DNA of 64,000 bases, taken from positions 62,001-126,000 of the forward strand of contig CANGIP010000002.1 in assembly GCA_947454105.1 (NCBI GenBank), given 5' to 3'. The translations under genes and the position numbers were made by a program. Below are positions 53,347-62,011 of the stretch, piece by piece. Each line of letters opens with the position of its first letter. Position 1 is the first letter of the stretch. The DNA is from Actinomycetota bacterium. GTDB lineage: Bacteria; Actinomycetota; Acidimicrobiia; Acidimicrobiales; Ilumatobacteraceae. Under the pieces are notes generated by a model, which had not been told where the DNA came from, made no database searches, and saw only the letters and a list, made by a program, of their open reading frames with translations.

Positions 53347-54438
53347 GTGGGCCACATTGAGAGCAGCGAGACCGACCGCATCAATCTCGTCATCATTTTC
53401 GGAGGCCAGTCGGCTGAACACGATGTGAGTTGCTCGACCGCCGCCCACGTCATGAAAGCTGTCAATCCCGATCGATATACCGTGACCGCTCTCGGCATCG
53501 ACCGATCGGGCCAGTGGCACCTTGCCGAATCAGCAATGGCAGCACTTGACCAAGGCCCCGACGCCATTCCTGCTCGACTTGAGGCCTCTGGGCGCTCGGT
53601 GTCGTCAGCACTTGCCCTCACTGCGGCTTCGGCGGGCGGATCGACCGTGGTGATGCCACTACTCCACGGACCATTAGGCGAAGACGGCACCGTTCAAGGA
53701 CTTCTTGAACTACTCGATGTCCCCTACGTCGGAGCTGGAGTGTTGGCCTCTGCAGTTGGCATGGATAAAGCCATGTCAAAAGACGTACTTGCACGACACG
53801 GAATCGCTCAGCCTCGTTATGTGGCTGTGCGTGACAGCGATGTTTCAACTTCGCGACTACAACAAATTGCCACCGAACTTCAGTACCCGATCTTTGTGAA
53901 ACCAGCCAACATGGGTTCGTCCGTTGGCGTGAGTAAAGCCCATGATTTTGACGAACTTGTTGCGGCAACCGATATTGCAATGACGTACGACGAGTGGATT
54001 GTTTTTGAAGAAGCAATTGTTGGACGCGAAATTGAAGTGGCAGTTCTGGGCAGCCATCATCCGCAAGCAAGTGTTGCCGGCGAGATTGTTCCTGGACACG
54101 AGTTCTACGACTACGAAGACAAGTACCTCAGTGATGGTGCTCAACTCATGATTCCTGCGCCGCTCACCGCAGCGCAAAGTGACACCGTTCGTCAACTAGC
54201 CATTGAAGTTTTTCAAGCTCTTCGCGGTGAAGGCTTAGCCCGTGTTGATTTCTTCTTTGAAGAAAATGGCCGGGGATTCTTGTGCAACGAAGTAAATACC
54301 ATGCCCGGATTTACACCGATCTCGATGTACCCGAAACTATGGATGGCAACGGGCGTCAGTTACTCTGAACTCATCGATCGCCTTGTTGAACTCGCTCGCG
54401 AGCGTCACGCACGACGCCGTCGCAATACCGGTCACTGA
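53347..54438 (+). CDS. ddl: D-alanine--D-alanine ligase
   Basis: About 363 residues of the ATP-grasp fold. IIFGGQSAEHDVS is the N-terminal motif, KPANMGSSVGVSK the ATP-binding loop, and FLCNEVNTMPGFTPIS the metal-binding C-terminal. It joins two D-alanines for peptidoglycan. The frame also opens at ATG 53326, but that ATG lacks a ribosome site, whereas a -10 hexamer sits six bases before GTG 53347, and family sequences usually begin near this point. It ends three bases before the convergent TetR gene. Confidence 0.9.
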   Translation: MGHIESSETDRINLVIIFGGQSAEHDVSCSTAAHVMKAVNPDRYTVTALGIDRSGQWHLAESAMAALDQGPDAIPARLEASGRSVSSALALTAASAGGSTVVMPLLHGPLGEDGTVQGLLELLDVPYVGAGVLASAVGMDKAMSKDVLARHGIAQPRYVAVRDSDVSTSRLQQIATELQYPIFVKPANMGSSVGVSKAHDFDELVAATDIAMTYDEWIVFEEAIVGREIEVAVLGSHHPQASVAGEIVPGHEFYDYEDKYLSDGAQLMIPAPLTAAQSDTVRQLAIEVFQALRGEGLARVDFFFEENGRGFLCNEVNTMPGFTPISMYPKLWMATGVSYSELIDRLVELARERHARRRRNTGH

Positions 54439-54440
54439 AT

Positions 54441-55067
54441 TTACGATTTTTCGGGCGTCAACGCAGCCCGCAAAAAACGAGTCATCTCAAGACGCAGATT
54501 TCGCAGCCCCGCGATGTCTTGTTGCCAGCCCACGACGCGCAAGGCCTCTGGCTCAGTCGCAATACCCGTGACAGTTGCGTACACCATTGCCACGATGATC
54601 GCCGGATTACCTCGACGCAGGCGACCGAGTTCCATTTCTGATTGCATCCAGTTCACCGCACGATCAACAAGCGGAGTCAAATGCTCGGTCATGTACCCCG
54701 TTGCACCGCTTGGCAATCGACTCAACTCCCGCAACAAGCCAAGCAACGCTGGACGACGAACTGCCGACCGAAACACGGCATGGACAACGGCATCCAAACG
54801 ATCAAGCGGATCATCGGGGGCGGCCCGCATCGCTGCTTCGACAACCACGGTGAGTTCGGTAGCCATATTGGCCAAAACCGCCTGCACCAGGTCGTCCTTC
54901 GAGGCAAACCAATACAACAAGGTCTGCTTGGCGACCCCCACTTCGGTCGCAATCTGATCGAGGCTGACCGCGTCAAAACCCCTGGTCCCGAACAGAATCG
55001 TGGCACTTTCCAAAATGCGCTCGCGGGTATCTCCGCGTCGATTTGGACTCACTGGGCGACTGGCCAT
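54441..55067 (-). CDS. TetR-family transcriptional regulator
   Basis: A 208-residue TetR regulator. A short Arg-rich N-terminus precedes the helix-turn-helix SLDQIATEVGVAKQTLLYWF. The C-terminal domain is typical of acyl-ligand-sensing members but no ligand can be named. It is divergent from the acyl-reductase/HAD fusion gene, with an 89-base gap that holds a perfect 22-bp palindrome. It probably represses that operon, and itself, through this site. Confidence 0.92.
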   Translation of the reverse strand: MASRPVSPNRRGDTRERILESATILFGTRGFDAVSLDQIATEVGVAKQTLLYWFASKDDLVQAVLANMATELTVVVEAAMRAAPDDPLDRLDAVVHAVFRSAVRRPALLGLLRELSRLPSGATGYMTEHLTPLVDRAVNWMQSEMELGRLRRGNPAIIVAMVYATVTGIATEPEALRVVGWQQDIAGLRNLRLEMTRFLRAALTPEKS

Positions 55068-55116
55068 TCCCTATTCCTACCAGCCCATTCGGCCAAGAAT
55101 CCCGATTTTCTGAGAT

Positions 55117-55138
55117 TTCTCTACCAATTGGTAGAGAA
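55117..55138. promoter_or_regulatory. 22-bp perfect palindrome, candidate TetR operator
   Basis: TTCTCTACCAATTGGTAGAGAA reads the same on both strands (11-base arms, no mismatch). It lies between the divergent tetR and acyl-reductase/HAD genes, just upstream of the latter's -10 hexamer, where a repressor would block RNA polymerase. TetR dimers typically bind such sites. Confidence 0.8.
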
Positions 55139-55144
55139 CCGTGT

Positions 55145-55150
55145 TATAAC
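55145..55150 (+). promoter_or_regulatory. -10 element of a leaderless promoter for the lipid-like operon
   Basis: TATAAC ends six bases before the GTG at 55157, and no ribosome-binding site precedes that GTG. The palindrome lies about 7 bases upstream of the hexamer. Confidence 0.55.
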
Positions 55151-55156
55151 TGATTC

Positions 55157-57541
55157 GTGATTTCCGAAAATCTCCGTGGCAAACGCATCGCAGTCACCGG
55201 CGCAACCGGTTTTGTGGGCACCGCCCTCGTCGAACGTCTGCTCTTTAGCGTCCCCGATTGCGAAGTCGTTTTACTCGTTCGCAACGGTCGTCGCACTGCA
55301 GCAGCCGAACGCGTGCGCCGTGAGATTTTTAAGAACGATGCCTTTGATCGCTTACGTGCATCGCTTGGCCCCGCCTTTGATGCAACCATGCAACGTCGCG
55401 TCAGCGTTGTCGCTGGTGACGTCGGAACTGATGGACTTGGTTTGTCAGATGAAGACGCCAAAACATTTGCTTCATGCGACACCATCATCCACTCAGCAGC
55501 GAGTGTTTCATTTGACTCACCGCTTGACAGTGCCGTCGAAGTCAACTTGCTCGGACCAATGCGCATTGCTGAATTAGTCAACCGCGTCGGACCTCGCGCC
55601 AACGGAACGTTCCCCCACCTCGTTGCGGTCAGCACGTGTTATGTCGCAGGTAACCGCCGCGGCACTGCACCCGAACAACTCGTGAGTGCTGGACCATTTG
55701 ATATCGGTCTCAACTGGAAAACTGAAGTCACGGCAGCTCGTCGTTTGCGCGGAGATGCCGAAGCCGCAAGCCGTGCACCTGAACAACTCAAGAAGTTCCG
55801 TTCTGAAGCTCGTTCCGAACTCGGCGCCGCTGGCGCACCTGCACTTGCCGAAAAGACTGAGCAAAATCGTGAACGTTGGGTCAAGGATCAATTAGTTGAA
55901 GCAGGTCGCTCGCGTGCTGCAAGTGTCGGCTGGCCCGATGCCTATGCATTCACCAAGGCCTTAGGCGAACAAGCACTACACGAAACAAAGGGTGCTGTTC
56001 CCGTCAGCATTGTTCGTCCGTCAATTATTGAATCTGCATTGGCCGAACCGTCACCGGGCTGGATTCGTGGTTTCCGTATGGCCGAACCGGTCATCATCTC
56101 GTATGCGCGTGGCTTACTTGATCAATTCCCGGGTGTCCCCGAAGGAACCGTTGACGTTATTCCTGTCGACATTGTCGTGGCAGCAATCATCGCGGTCGCA
56201 GCCCTTGGTCCAGAAGATGCACCGCACATCACCCAAGTAGCAAGTGGTTCTACCAACCCGCTCAAGTATCGAACACTCGTTGACAATGTGCGAGATTGGT
56301 TCACCGAGCACCCCATCTACGACTCCGAAGGTCAACCAATTGTTGTCGCCGACTGGAAATTCCCGGGTCGTGGCAAAGTTGAAAAGCAACTCACTCGCGC
56401 CAAGTCTTTGATCACCAAGAGCGAGAAGGTTTTGCAAGCGCTCCCCTTGCGCGGCACTCAGGCGGATTGGTCGGCAAAACTTGAAGACAAACGTGGCGAC
56501 ATCGAGCGAGCACTCGAATACGTCGAGCTCTATGGCTTGTACACCGAGTGCGAAGCGATCTATTCGGTCGACAACCTCTTGTCAATTAATGACCGCCTAG
56601 ACGACCACGATCGCAAAACATTTTGTCTTGACCCACGTGTCGTTCATTGGCCGACCTACATCTCAACGATTCACTTACCCTCGATTGTTTTGCATAGCCG
56701 CGTCAAGACAACACCAGGTAAGAGCAGACTCGATCGCAGCGATCGCCTTCGTAAGCAGATTCTTGATCCAAAGCGTCATGTCGCTGCCTTCGACCTTGAG
56801 AACACGCTGATCTCGAGCAACGTCGTTGAAAGCTATTCGTGGCTCGCAACTCGTCGACTCAATTCACCAGAACGCGTGCGTTATGTCTTGCGCACCATGA
56901 AAGAAGCGCCCAACTTGCTCTCGATGGATCGCAAAGATCGATCGGACTTTTTGCGCTACTTCTATCGCCGTTACGAAGACGCCCCCGTTGAACAAATCGA
57001 AGAAGATTCACGCGAGCTGCTTGCCCAACTCATCATGACCAAAAGTTTCCCAGCGGGCCTTCGTCGTGTGCGTGAACACCGCGCACTTGGCCACCGCACG
57101 ATCTTGATTACTGGTGCAATGAGTTTCGCTGTTGAAGGTCTGCGACCACTCTTTGATGAAATCGTCGCCGCCGAAATGACCGTTCGCCCCGACGGAACAT
57201 ATTCAGGCGAACTCGCCAAGGTTCCTCCTACTGGCGAAACTCGCGCCCAAGTTTTGGCCGACTACTGCGCAGCCGAAGGTCTTCGCCTTGAAGAGTCGAT
57301 CGCGTATGCCGACTCAAGTAGCGACTTACCCATGCTTGAAGCAGTTGGATTTCCGGTCGCCGTGAATCCCGAAACACGACTCGCAACGATCGCCCGTAAG
57401 CGCGGATGGCTGGTCGAAAATTGGGAGAAGTCACCAGGCGGTCCCCGTCCACGACTTCCGCTCGGACCCATGATGTCTGAGCGTGAACAAAAACGTTTCT
57501 CGGTTCGTAATGGTCGTAACTCATATAGGTCACTCTCATGA
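55157..57541 (+). CDS. fusion of fatty-acyl-CoA-reductase-like SDR and HAD-IB phosphatase-like domain
   Basis: A 794-residue fusion. Residues 1-about 500 are an extended SDR of the fatty-acyl-CoA reductase type: GATGFVGTALVERL for NAD(P), and YAFTKALGEQ with the Tyr/Lys near 262. It would reduce an acyl-CoA to an aldehyde or alcohol. From about residue 535 a HAD-IB domain has motif I AFDLENTLISSN (near 546; the second Asp of DxDxT is Glu), motif II ILITGAMS and motif IV YADSSSDLPMLEAVG (near 716). The Glu substitution may alter or reduce phosphatase activity. GTG start, leaderless, and the stop overlaps the next gene by ATGA. Similar fusions occur in actinobacteria; function is unproved. Confidence 0.85.
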   Translation: MISENLRGKRIAVTGATGFVGTALVERLLFSVPDCEVVLLVRNGRRTAAAERVRREIFKNDAFDRLRASLGPAFDATMQRRVSVVAGDVGTDGLGLSDEDAKTFASCDTIIHSAASVSFDSPLDSAVEVNLLGPMRIAELVNRVGPRANGTFPHLVAVSTCYVAGNRRGTAPEQLVSAGPFDIGLNWKTEVTAARRLRGDAEAASRAPEQLKKFRSEARSELGAAGAPALAEKTEQNRERWVKDQLVEAGRSRAASVGWPDAYAFTKALGEQALHETKGAVPVSIVRPSIIESALAEPSPGWIRGFRMAEPVIISYARGLLDQFPGVPEGTVDVIPVDIVVAAIIAVAALGPEDAPHITQVASGSTNPLKYRTLVDNVRDWFTEHPIYDSEGQPIVVADWKFPGRGKVEKQLTRAKSLITKSEKVLQALPLRGTQADWSAKLEDKRGDIERALEYVELYGLYTECEAIYSVDNLLSINDRLDDHDRKTFCLDPRVVHWPTYISTIHLPSIVLHSRVKTTPGKSRLDRSDRLRKQILDPKRHVAAFDLENTLISSNVVESYSWLATRRLNSPERVRYVLRTMKEAPNLLSMDRKDRSDFLRYFYRRYEDAPVEQIEEDSRELLAQLIMTKSFPAGLRRVREHRALGHRTILITGAMSFAVEGLRPLFDEIVAAEMTVRPDGTYSGELAKVPPTGETRAQVLADYCAAEGLRLEESIAYADSSSDLPMLEAVGFPVAVNPETRLATIARKRGWLVENWEKSPGGPRPRLPLGPMMSEREQKRFSVRNGRNSYRSLS

Positions 57542-58761
57542 AAGCACTCAAGATCTCCCGCAAGACCGCCAAGTTTGCCGTCGCTCGTTTGATGAGTCCG
57601 GTGAGCACAATTGGTGCCGCAAAGTTTGGACCATTGTCATTGGTCAACGAATCGGCACCAACAATGCCCAACGCCGAAGGTTGGCATCGCATTCAGCCGC
57701 GACTCACTGGCATTTGTGGGAGTGACCTTTCACTAGTTGAAGGTCACGCGTCGACTTACTTCGATGACTGGGTGTCTTTCCCATTCGTTCCGGGTCACGA
57801 AGTTGTGGCCGATTGTGATGATGGACGTCGCGTTGTACTTGAACCAGTTCTTGGTCATGCGTGTCGCGGTTTACCGTTACCTTTCGAAGGTGCAGCACCC
57901 GGTGACGGCGACGACTACGCACATCTAGTTGGTGGACATCTTGAACCCGGTATCCAAACTGGATTTTGTTCGTCAACGGGCGGCGGTTGGGCAACTGAAC
58001 TCATCGCCCACGACAGCCAACTTCATGAAGTACCCGACAGCATGTCCGATGAGCAAGCGGTGCTCGTTGAACCTGCTGCCGGTGGAATTCACGCGGCACT
58101 CGCAACGTGGCCCGCAGTTCAAGCAGCGATTCAACGTGGCGAGACTCCAATCGTTGCCGTGCTCGGTGCCGGGTCTATGGGACTGTGCGCTATTGCTGGC
58201 CTACGTCGTTACGTTCCGCAAGTACGCATCATTGTTGGTGCTCGCTATCCGCATCAACAGGCATTCGCTCGATCACTAGGTGCAGATGTCGTGGTGCCGG
58301 CCGCCGAACTGGCACGGGCAGTACGACGCGAATCAGGTGGACATATTGTTGGCGACTATCTATCTGGTGGATGCCATGCAACGATCGATGCAGTTGGTTC
58401 ATCCGACAGCATCATGGATTGCCTCAAATTCACTCGGCCTCGTGGTCGCGTGGTTTTGCTTGGTATGCCTGCGGTTGTTTCGCTTGATCTGACCGGATTG
58501 TGGCATCGCGAGACTGCCCTTGTTGGTGCATACACCTACGGGACCGAATCAATGCCTGATGGCACCAAGCGCCACACTTTCGATCTCGCGATTGAAACTG
58601 CTGCCGATTGCCAGCTCAACCGTCTTGTCTCTGCGACGTATCGCTTAGACGATTATCAAAATGCCCTTGCCCATGCTGCCGGAGCCGGTCGTCGTGGTGC
58701 AGTCAAGATCGTGTTCGACTTACGCGCGTCTGACGCTCGTAACAAGAAGGAGACAAACTAA
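57538..58761 (+). CDS. zinc-type medium-chain dehydrogenase-like protein, atypical
   Basis: A 407-residue MDR-family protein. Catalytic-zinc features are kept: GICGSDLSLVEGHAS (Cys), PGHEVVADC (His-Glu) and EPAAGGIHAAL, and the Rossmann motif is VLGAGSMGLCAI. The structural zinc lobe lacks the CxxCxxCx7C pattern: that region (GHACRGLPLPFEGA) has only one Cys. A long N-terminal part (about 55 residues) precedes the Cys. It probably oxidises or reduces a polyol or aldehyde linked to the upstream reductase. The ATG overlaps the upstream stop (ATGA); its stop overlaps the next start (TAATG). Confidence 0.82.
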   Translation: MKALKISRKTAKFAVARLMSPVSTIGAAKFGPLSLVNESAPTMPNAEGWHRIQPRLTGICGSDLSLVEGHASTYFDDWVSFPFVPGHEVVADCDDGRRVVLEPVLGHACRGLPLPFEGAAPGDGDDYAHLVGGHLEPGIQTGFCSSTGGGWATELIAHDSQLHEVPDSMSDEQAVLVEPAAGGIHAALATWPAVQAAIQRGETPIVAVLGAGSMGLCAIAGLRRYVPQVRIIVGARYPHQQAFARSLGADVVVPAAELARAVRRESGGHIVGDYLSGGCHATIDAVGSSDSIMDCLKFTRPRGRVVLLGMPAVVSLDLTGLWHRETALVGAYTYGTESMPDGTKRHTFDLAIETAADCQLNRLVSATYRLDDYQNALAHAAGAGRRGAVKIVFDLRASDARNKKETN

Positions 58762-60347
58762 TGCCCCGTCCCGGATTTGTAGTAGAAGTCGATAAGTCGA
58801 CTCCCCCCATTCTTTTCTGGCGTGGAGAAAACTTCTCATTAGAGAAGCTGCCAGCTGGTCGTAGTCGCGTGATCTACGCGCCAGAACCATTGCCCGCGAT
58901 CGAAGACGTTGATGGTGCGATTCGTCATGCATTACTCAACCCCATTGAGCAAGATCCGTTGCCAGAGCAATTGTTCCCAGGCATGAAGCTCACCATTGCG
59001 TTTGATGACGTCAGCTTGCCGCTTCCCAAGATGCAGCGCCCCGATATTCGTCAACGCGTTATTGAAGCTGTTCTTGATATGGCTGCCGAAGCCGGCGTCG
59101 ATGATGTGCACATCATTTCGGCGCTTGCACTGCATCGCCGTATGACCGAAGCCGAGTTGCGCCACGCCGTCGGTGACCGCGTGTATGACGCCTTTGCACC
59201 TCGCGGAACTCTCTATCAACATGACGCCGAAGACCCTGAGAACTTGTCGTATCTAGGCACCACTCCTCACGGTGAAGATGTCGAGATCAATAAGCGAGCC
59301 GCCGAAAGCGACTTGCTTGTGTACGTCAACATCAACCTCGTCGCCATGGATGGTGGCTGGAAGAGCACTGCTACTGGCTTGTCCTCGTACAAGTCGTTAC
59401 GTCACCACCACAATCCCGAGACCATGATTCATTCCCGTAGTTTCATGGATCAACATCGCAGCGAATTGCACAAGAGCAACTGGCGCATGGGCAAGGTTCT
59501 TCTTGACAGTGGCGTCAAGGTTTTCCAGATAGAGACAACTCTCAATACCGACACGTTCCCATCACCGTTTGGTTTCTTGGCCAAGCGCGAATGGGAATGG
59601 AAGCCATCAGATCGCATGACTTTCTTGGCCTCAACGAAAGCATTGAATCGCACGCCAACACGTTTGGCGCGCAAGATCTTTCATTCAATTGAAGCCCCGC
59701 ATCAGATGACGAGCGTGCAGGCCGGCGATGTTGAAGCCGTTCACCGCATCACCACCGAGCACGTGTACAAACAACAACTCGTTGAAGTAAAGGGCCAGAC
59801 CGACATTTTGACTTTGGGCATTCCCTACATCAGCCCGTACAACGTGCACTCAATCTTGAACCCCATCTTGGTGATGTGCATGGGTCTTGGTTACTACTTC
59901 AACATGTATAAGGGAATGCCACTAGTTCGTGAAGGTGGTGTCATCATCATGACGCATCCCACCCAACCCGATTTCCATCCAGTTCATCATCCGTCGTATA
60001 TCGACTTCTTTGAACAAGTTCTTGCTGACACCACTGATCCCAAAGTGATGTCTGAGAAGTGGGAAAAGCAGTACGCCGAAGATGAGTGGTACAAGCATCT
60101 CTATCGCACCACCTACGCCTACCACGGCGTTCACCCTTTCTACATGTGGTACTGGGGCAGTCATGCGTTGCAGCATTGCAGTCGCATCATCATTGTTGGC
60201 GGCGATCCAAAGACTGTGCGTCGCCTCGGATTTGTTCCGGCTTCAACAATGGATGACGCCCTAGAAATCGCCAGCGATGTCGTTGGTCGGGCCCCGACAA
60301 TTACTCACCTTCATGCGCCGCCTTTGATGGTGGCCGACGTTTCGTGA
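58761..60347 (+). CDS. LarA-like (lactate racemase N-terminal domain, DUF2088) protein
   Basis: A 528-residue protein related to the nickel-pincer-nucleotide racemase LarA (about 424 residues). HIISALALHRRMTEAELR matches the LarA His108 segment (His125 here), and MDGGWKSTATGLSSYKSL has a Lys201 at the position of the cofactor-bearing Lys184. The early DDVSLPLP aligns with the LarA DHTRPVP motif, but its Arg is Leu here. So the metal site may be kept while the substrate site differs; lactate is unlikely. No larB, larC or larE gene is in the window. It overlaps the preceding stop and precedes the acyltransferase by 13 bases. Confidence 0.75.
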   Translation: MPRPGFVVEVDKSTPPILFWRGENFSLEKLPAGRSRVIYAPEPLPAIEDVDGAIRHALLNPIEQDPLPEQLFPGMKLTIAFDDVSLPLPKMQRPDIRQRVIEAVLDMAAEAGVDDVHIISALALHRRMTEAELRHAVGDRVYDAFAPRGTLYQHDAEDPENLSYLGTTPHGEDVEINKRAAESDLLVYVNINLVAMDGGWKSTATGLSSYKSLRHHHNPETMIHSRSFMDQHRSELHKSNWRMGKVLLDSGVKVFQIETTLNTDTFPSPFGFLAKREWEWKPSDRMTFLASTKALNRTPTRLARKIFHSIEAPHQMTSVQAGDVEAVHRITTEHVYKQQLVEVKGQTDILTLGIPYISPYNVHSILNPILVMCMGLGYYFNMYKGMPLVREGGVIIMTHPTQPDFHPVHHPSYIDFFEQVLADTTDPKVMSEKWEKQYAEDEWYKHLYRTTYAYHGVHPFYMWYWGSHALQHCSRIIIVGGDPKTVRRLGFVPASTMDDALEIASDVVGRAPTITHLHAPPLMVADVS

Positions 60348-60360
60348 TTCGGATTTTGTA

Positions 60361-61383
60361 ATGGCTCGCGACGACGCACCCTGGAAACCAAGCAACCTTG
60401 CTAAAGCTGCGCGCATTGGCGAGTTAGTTGAACGCATTACACACCCCATCGCAAAACGCACGTACCGTAAAGGATTTCCGTACTTACCTCCGACAATTCC
60501 GCTTGGTGTTGCCGTTCCCGAAGACGAACCCACCCTTGGTGCCGACTACGACACTGATTGGGCGCGTCGTTCGCCTGCCAAGTTCGTACGCAAGGGTCTT
60601 GTGAATGGACCCATTCGGCTGGCTATTCAAGGATTGGCAAGCCCGAAGATTTACGGCGTTGATCGCTTGCATGACCTCGCTCAAATGAAAGATCCACCGC
60701 CGTTGATCTTCACGCCGAATCATCATTCGCATCTTGACACTGCTGTCATGGCAGTCGCAGTTCCTGAACCGTGGCGTTCAAAACTGGTTGTCGCGGCAGC
60801 TGCTGACTATTTCTTCGACAAGCGTTGGAAAGCAACCATGGCAGCTTTGGCACTCAACGCAATTCCGATTGATCGCGAAGTGACTGGGCGTAAATCGTCA
60901 GACATGATCAAAGAACTCATCGAAGATGGCTGGAGTTTGATGATCTATCCCGAGGGTGGACGCTCGCCCGATGGTTGGGGTCAAGATTTCAAGGGCGGTG
61001 CTGCGTATTTATCAGGCCGTACCGGAGCCGCAGTCGTACCTGTTTTCATTGATGGCACCGGCGCACTTTTTGGCAAAGGTATGAAGCGTCCAAAATTCGG
61101 AACAACCAAAGTTGTCTTTGGTGCTCCGTTGCGAGCTCTTGAAGACGAAAACACGCGTCGCTTCTCGGCCCGTATTGAAGCCGCCGTAACCGAACTCGGT
61201 GATGAGTCACTCACCGACTTTTGGATTGCACGTCAACGATCAGCACGTCACGAAAGCACCAAACTCACTGGTCCCGAATACACGGGATGGCGACGTCAGT
61301 GGGCGTTATCAGAACGCCGTGAAATGGGAACCGCTGGACTGCGTCGCCGTCAAAAGCGTCGCTGGCCCGACATCGGCAACTAG
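60361..61383 (+). CDS. 1-acyl-glycerol-3-phosphate acyltransferase-like (LPLAT) protein
   Basis: A 340-residue PlsC-type acyltransferase. The NHHSHLDT block (HxxxxD) near residue 120 is the catalytic motif, IYPEGGRSPDG near 196 is motif III, and VPVFIDGTGAL is motif IV. It transfers an acyl group to a glycerol-phosphate-like acceptor. About 100 residues before the motif and a Lys/Arg-rich C-terminus are extra relative to the core. It is the last gene of the operon and directly convergent with the LysM lipoprotein gene. It anchors the inference that this operon makes or modifies a lipid. Confidence 0.88.
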   Translation: MARDDAPWKPSNLAKAARIGELVERITHPIAKRTYRKGFPYLPPTIPLGVAVPEDEPTLGADYDTDWARRSPAKFVRKGLVNGPIRLAIQGLASPKIYGVDRLHDLAQMKDPPPLIFTPNHHSHLDTAVMAVAVPEPWRSKLVVAAAADYFFDKRWKATMAALALNAIPIDREVTGRKSSDMIKELIEDGWSLMIYPEGGRSPDGWGQDFKGGAAYLSGRTGAAVVPVFIDGTGALFGKGMKRPKFGTTKVVFGAPLRALEDENTRRFSARIEAAVTELGDESLTDFWIARQRSARHESTKLTGPEYTGWRRQWALSERREMGTAGLRRRQKRRWPDIGN

Positions 61384-61384
61384 A

Positions 61385-62011
61385 TCAGGGCTTGGGTGTT
61401 TTGGTTTGCGCGGGGATATTGATTTCATCACCCGGCAAAATGACAACTGATGCGTCAACCCAACCATTGGCTGCCATCAGCGCTGACGCTTCAACGCCCC
61501 ACTTATCGGCGATACGCGACAAACAGCAATCACCTTCGACAACGGTGTACTTACCTTGACCTGGATCTGGTCCAGGCACTGTTGTCTCGGTCGGAATCGG
61601 CAAGCCCGGCAATGTTGTTGTCTGTGTTGCTGATGGCGGGATCAAGATATTGGTTCCAATAGCCAAAGGATGCATCACACCTTCTGGCCAGTTGTTATAA
61701 CTCGCTAACTCATCAGGAGCAACACCAAATCGACCCGCTATTGCGTACACCGAGTCGCCAGAAACAATCGTGTAGCTGATTGCCGGCGGAAGAGTATTCG
61801 CCGGGTCAACAGTTGTGACAACTGAGGGTGGTGTCGTGGCGTAGTTCGTCGACGTGAGCGGACGCAATGTCGTCACTGATGATCCAGGGTCGCTACCGCA
61901 CGCACTCAACAGAGCAAGAGCTCCAAGGCCAGCAGACAGAAGGGTCAAACGAAGTCGTAACACGCCTTTCAATCTAGATCGCCCTGATGGTCTGAACATG
62001 GCAGGTTGCAT
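61385..62011 (-). CDS. LysM-domain lipoprotein
   Basis: About 208 residues. A basic n-region, hydrophobic core and lipobox (LGALALLSAC) mark a lipoprotein. Two LysM repeats follow: YTIVSGDSVYAIAGRFGV and YTVVEGDCCLSRIADKWGV, separated by a Pro/Thr linker. It probably binds peptidoglycan on the outer side of the membrane. The ATG at 62011 overlaps the gltD stop (TAATG), favouring coupling; a further ATG at 61999 is possible. Co-expression with glutamate synthase has no evident functional reason. Confidence 0.82.
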   Translation of the reverse strand: MQPAMFRPSGRSRLKGVLRLRLTLLSAGLGALALLSACGSDPGSSVTTLRPLTSTNYATTPPSVVTTVDPANTLPPAISYTIVSGDSVYAIAGRFGVAPDELASYNNWPEGVMHPLAIGTNILIPPSATQTTTLPGLPIPTETTVPGPDPGQGKYTVVEGDCCLSRIADKWGVEASALMAANGWVDASVVILPGDEINIPAQTKTPKP

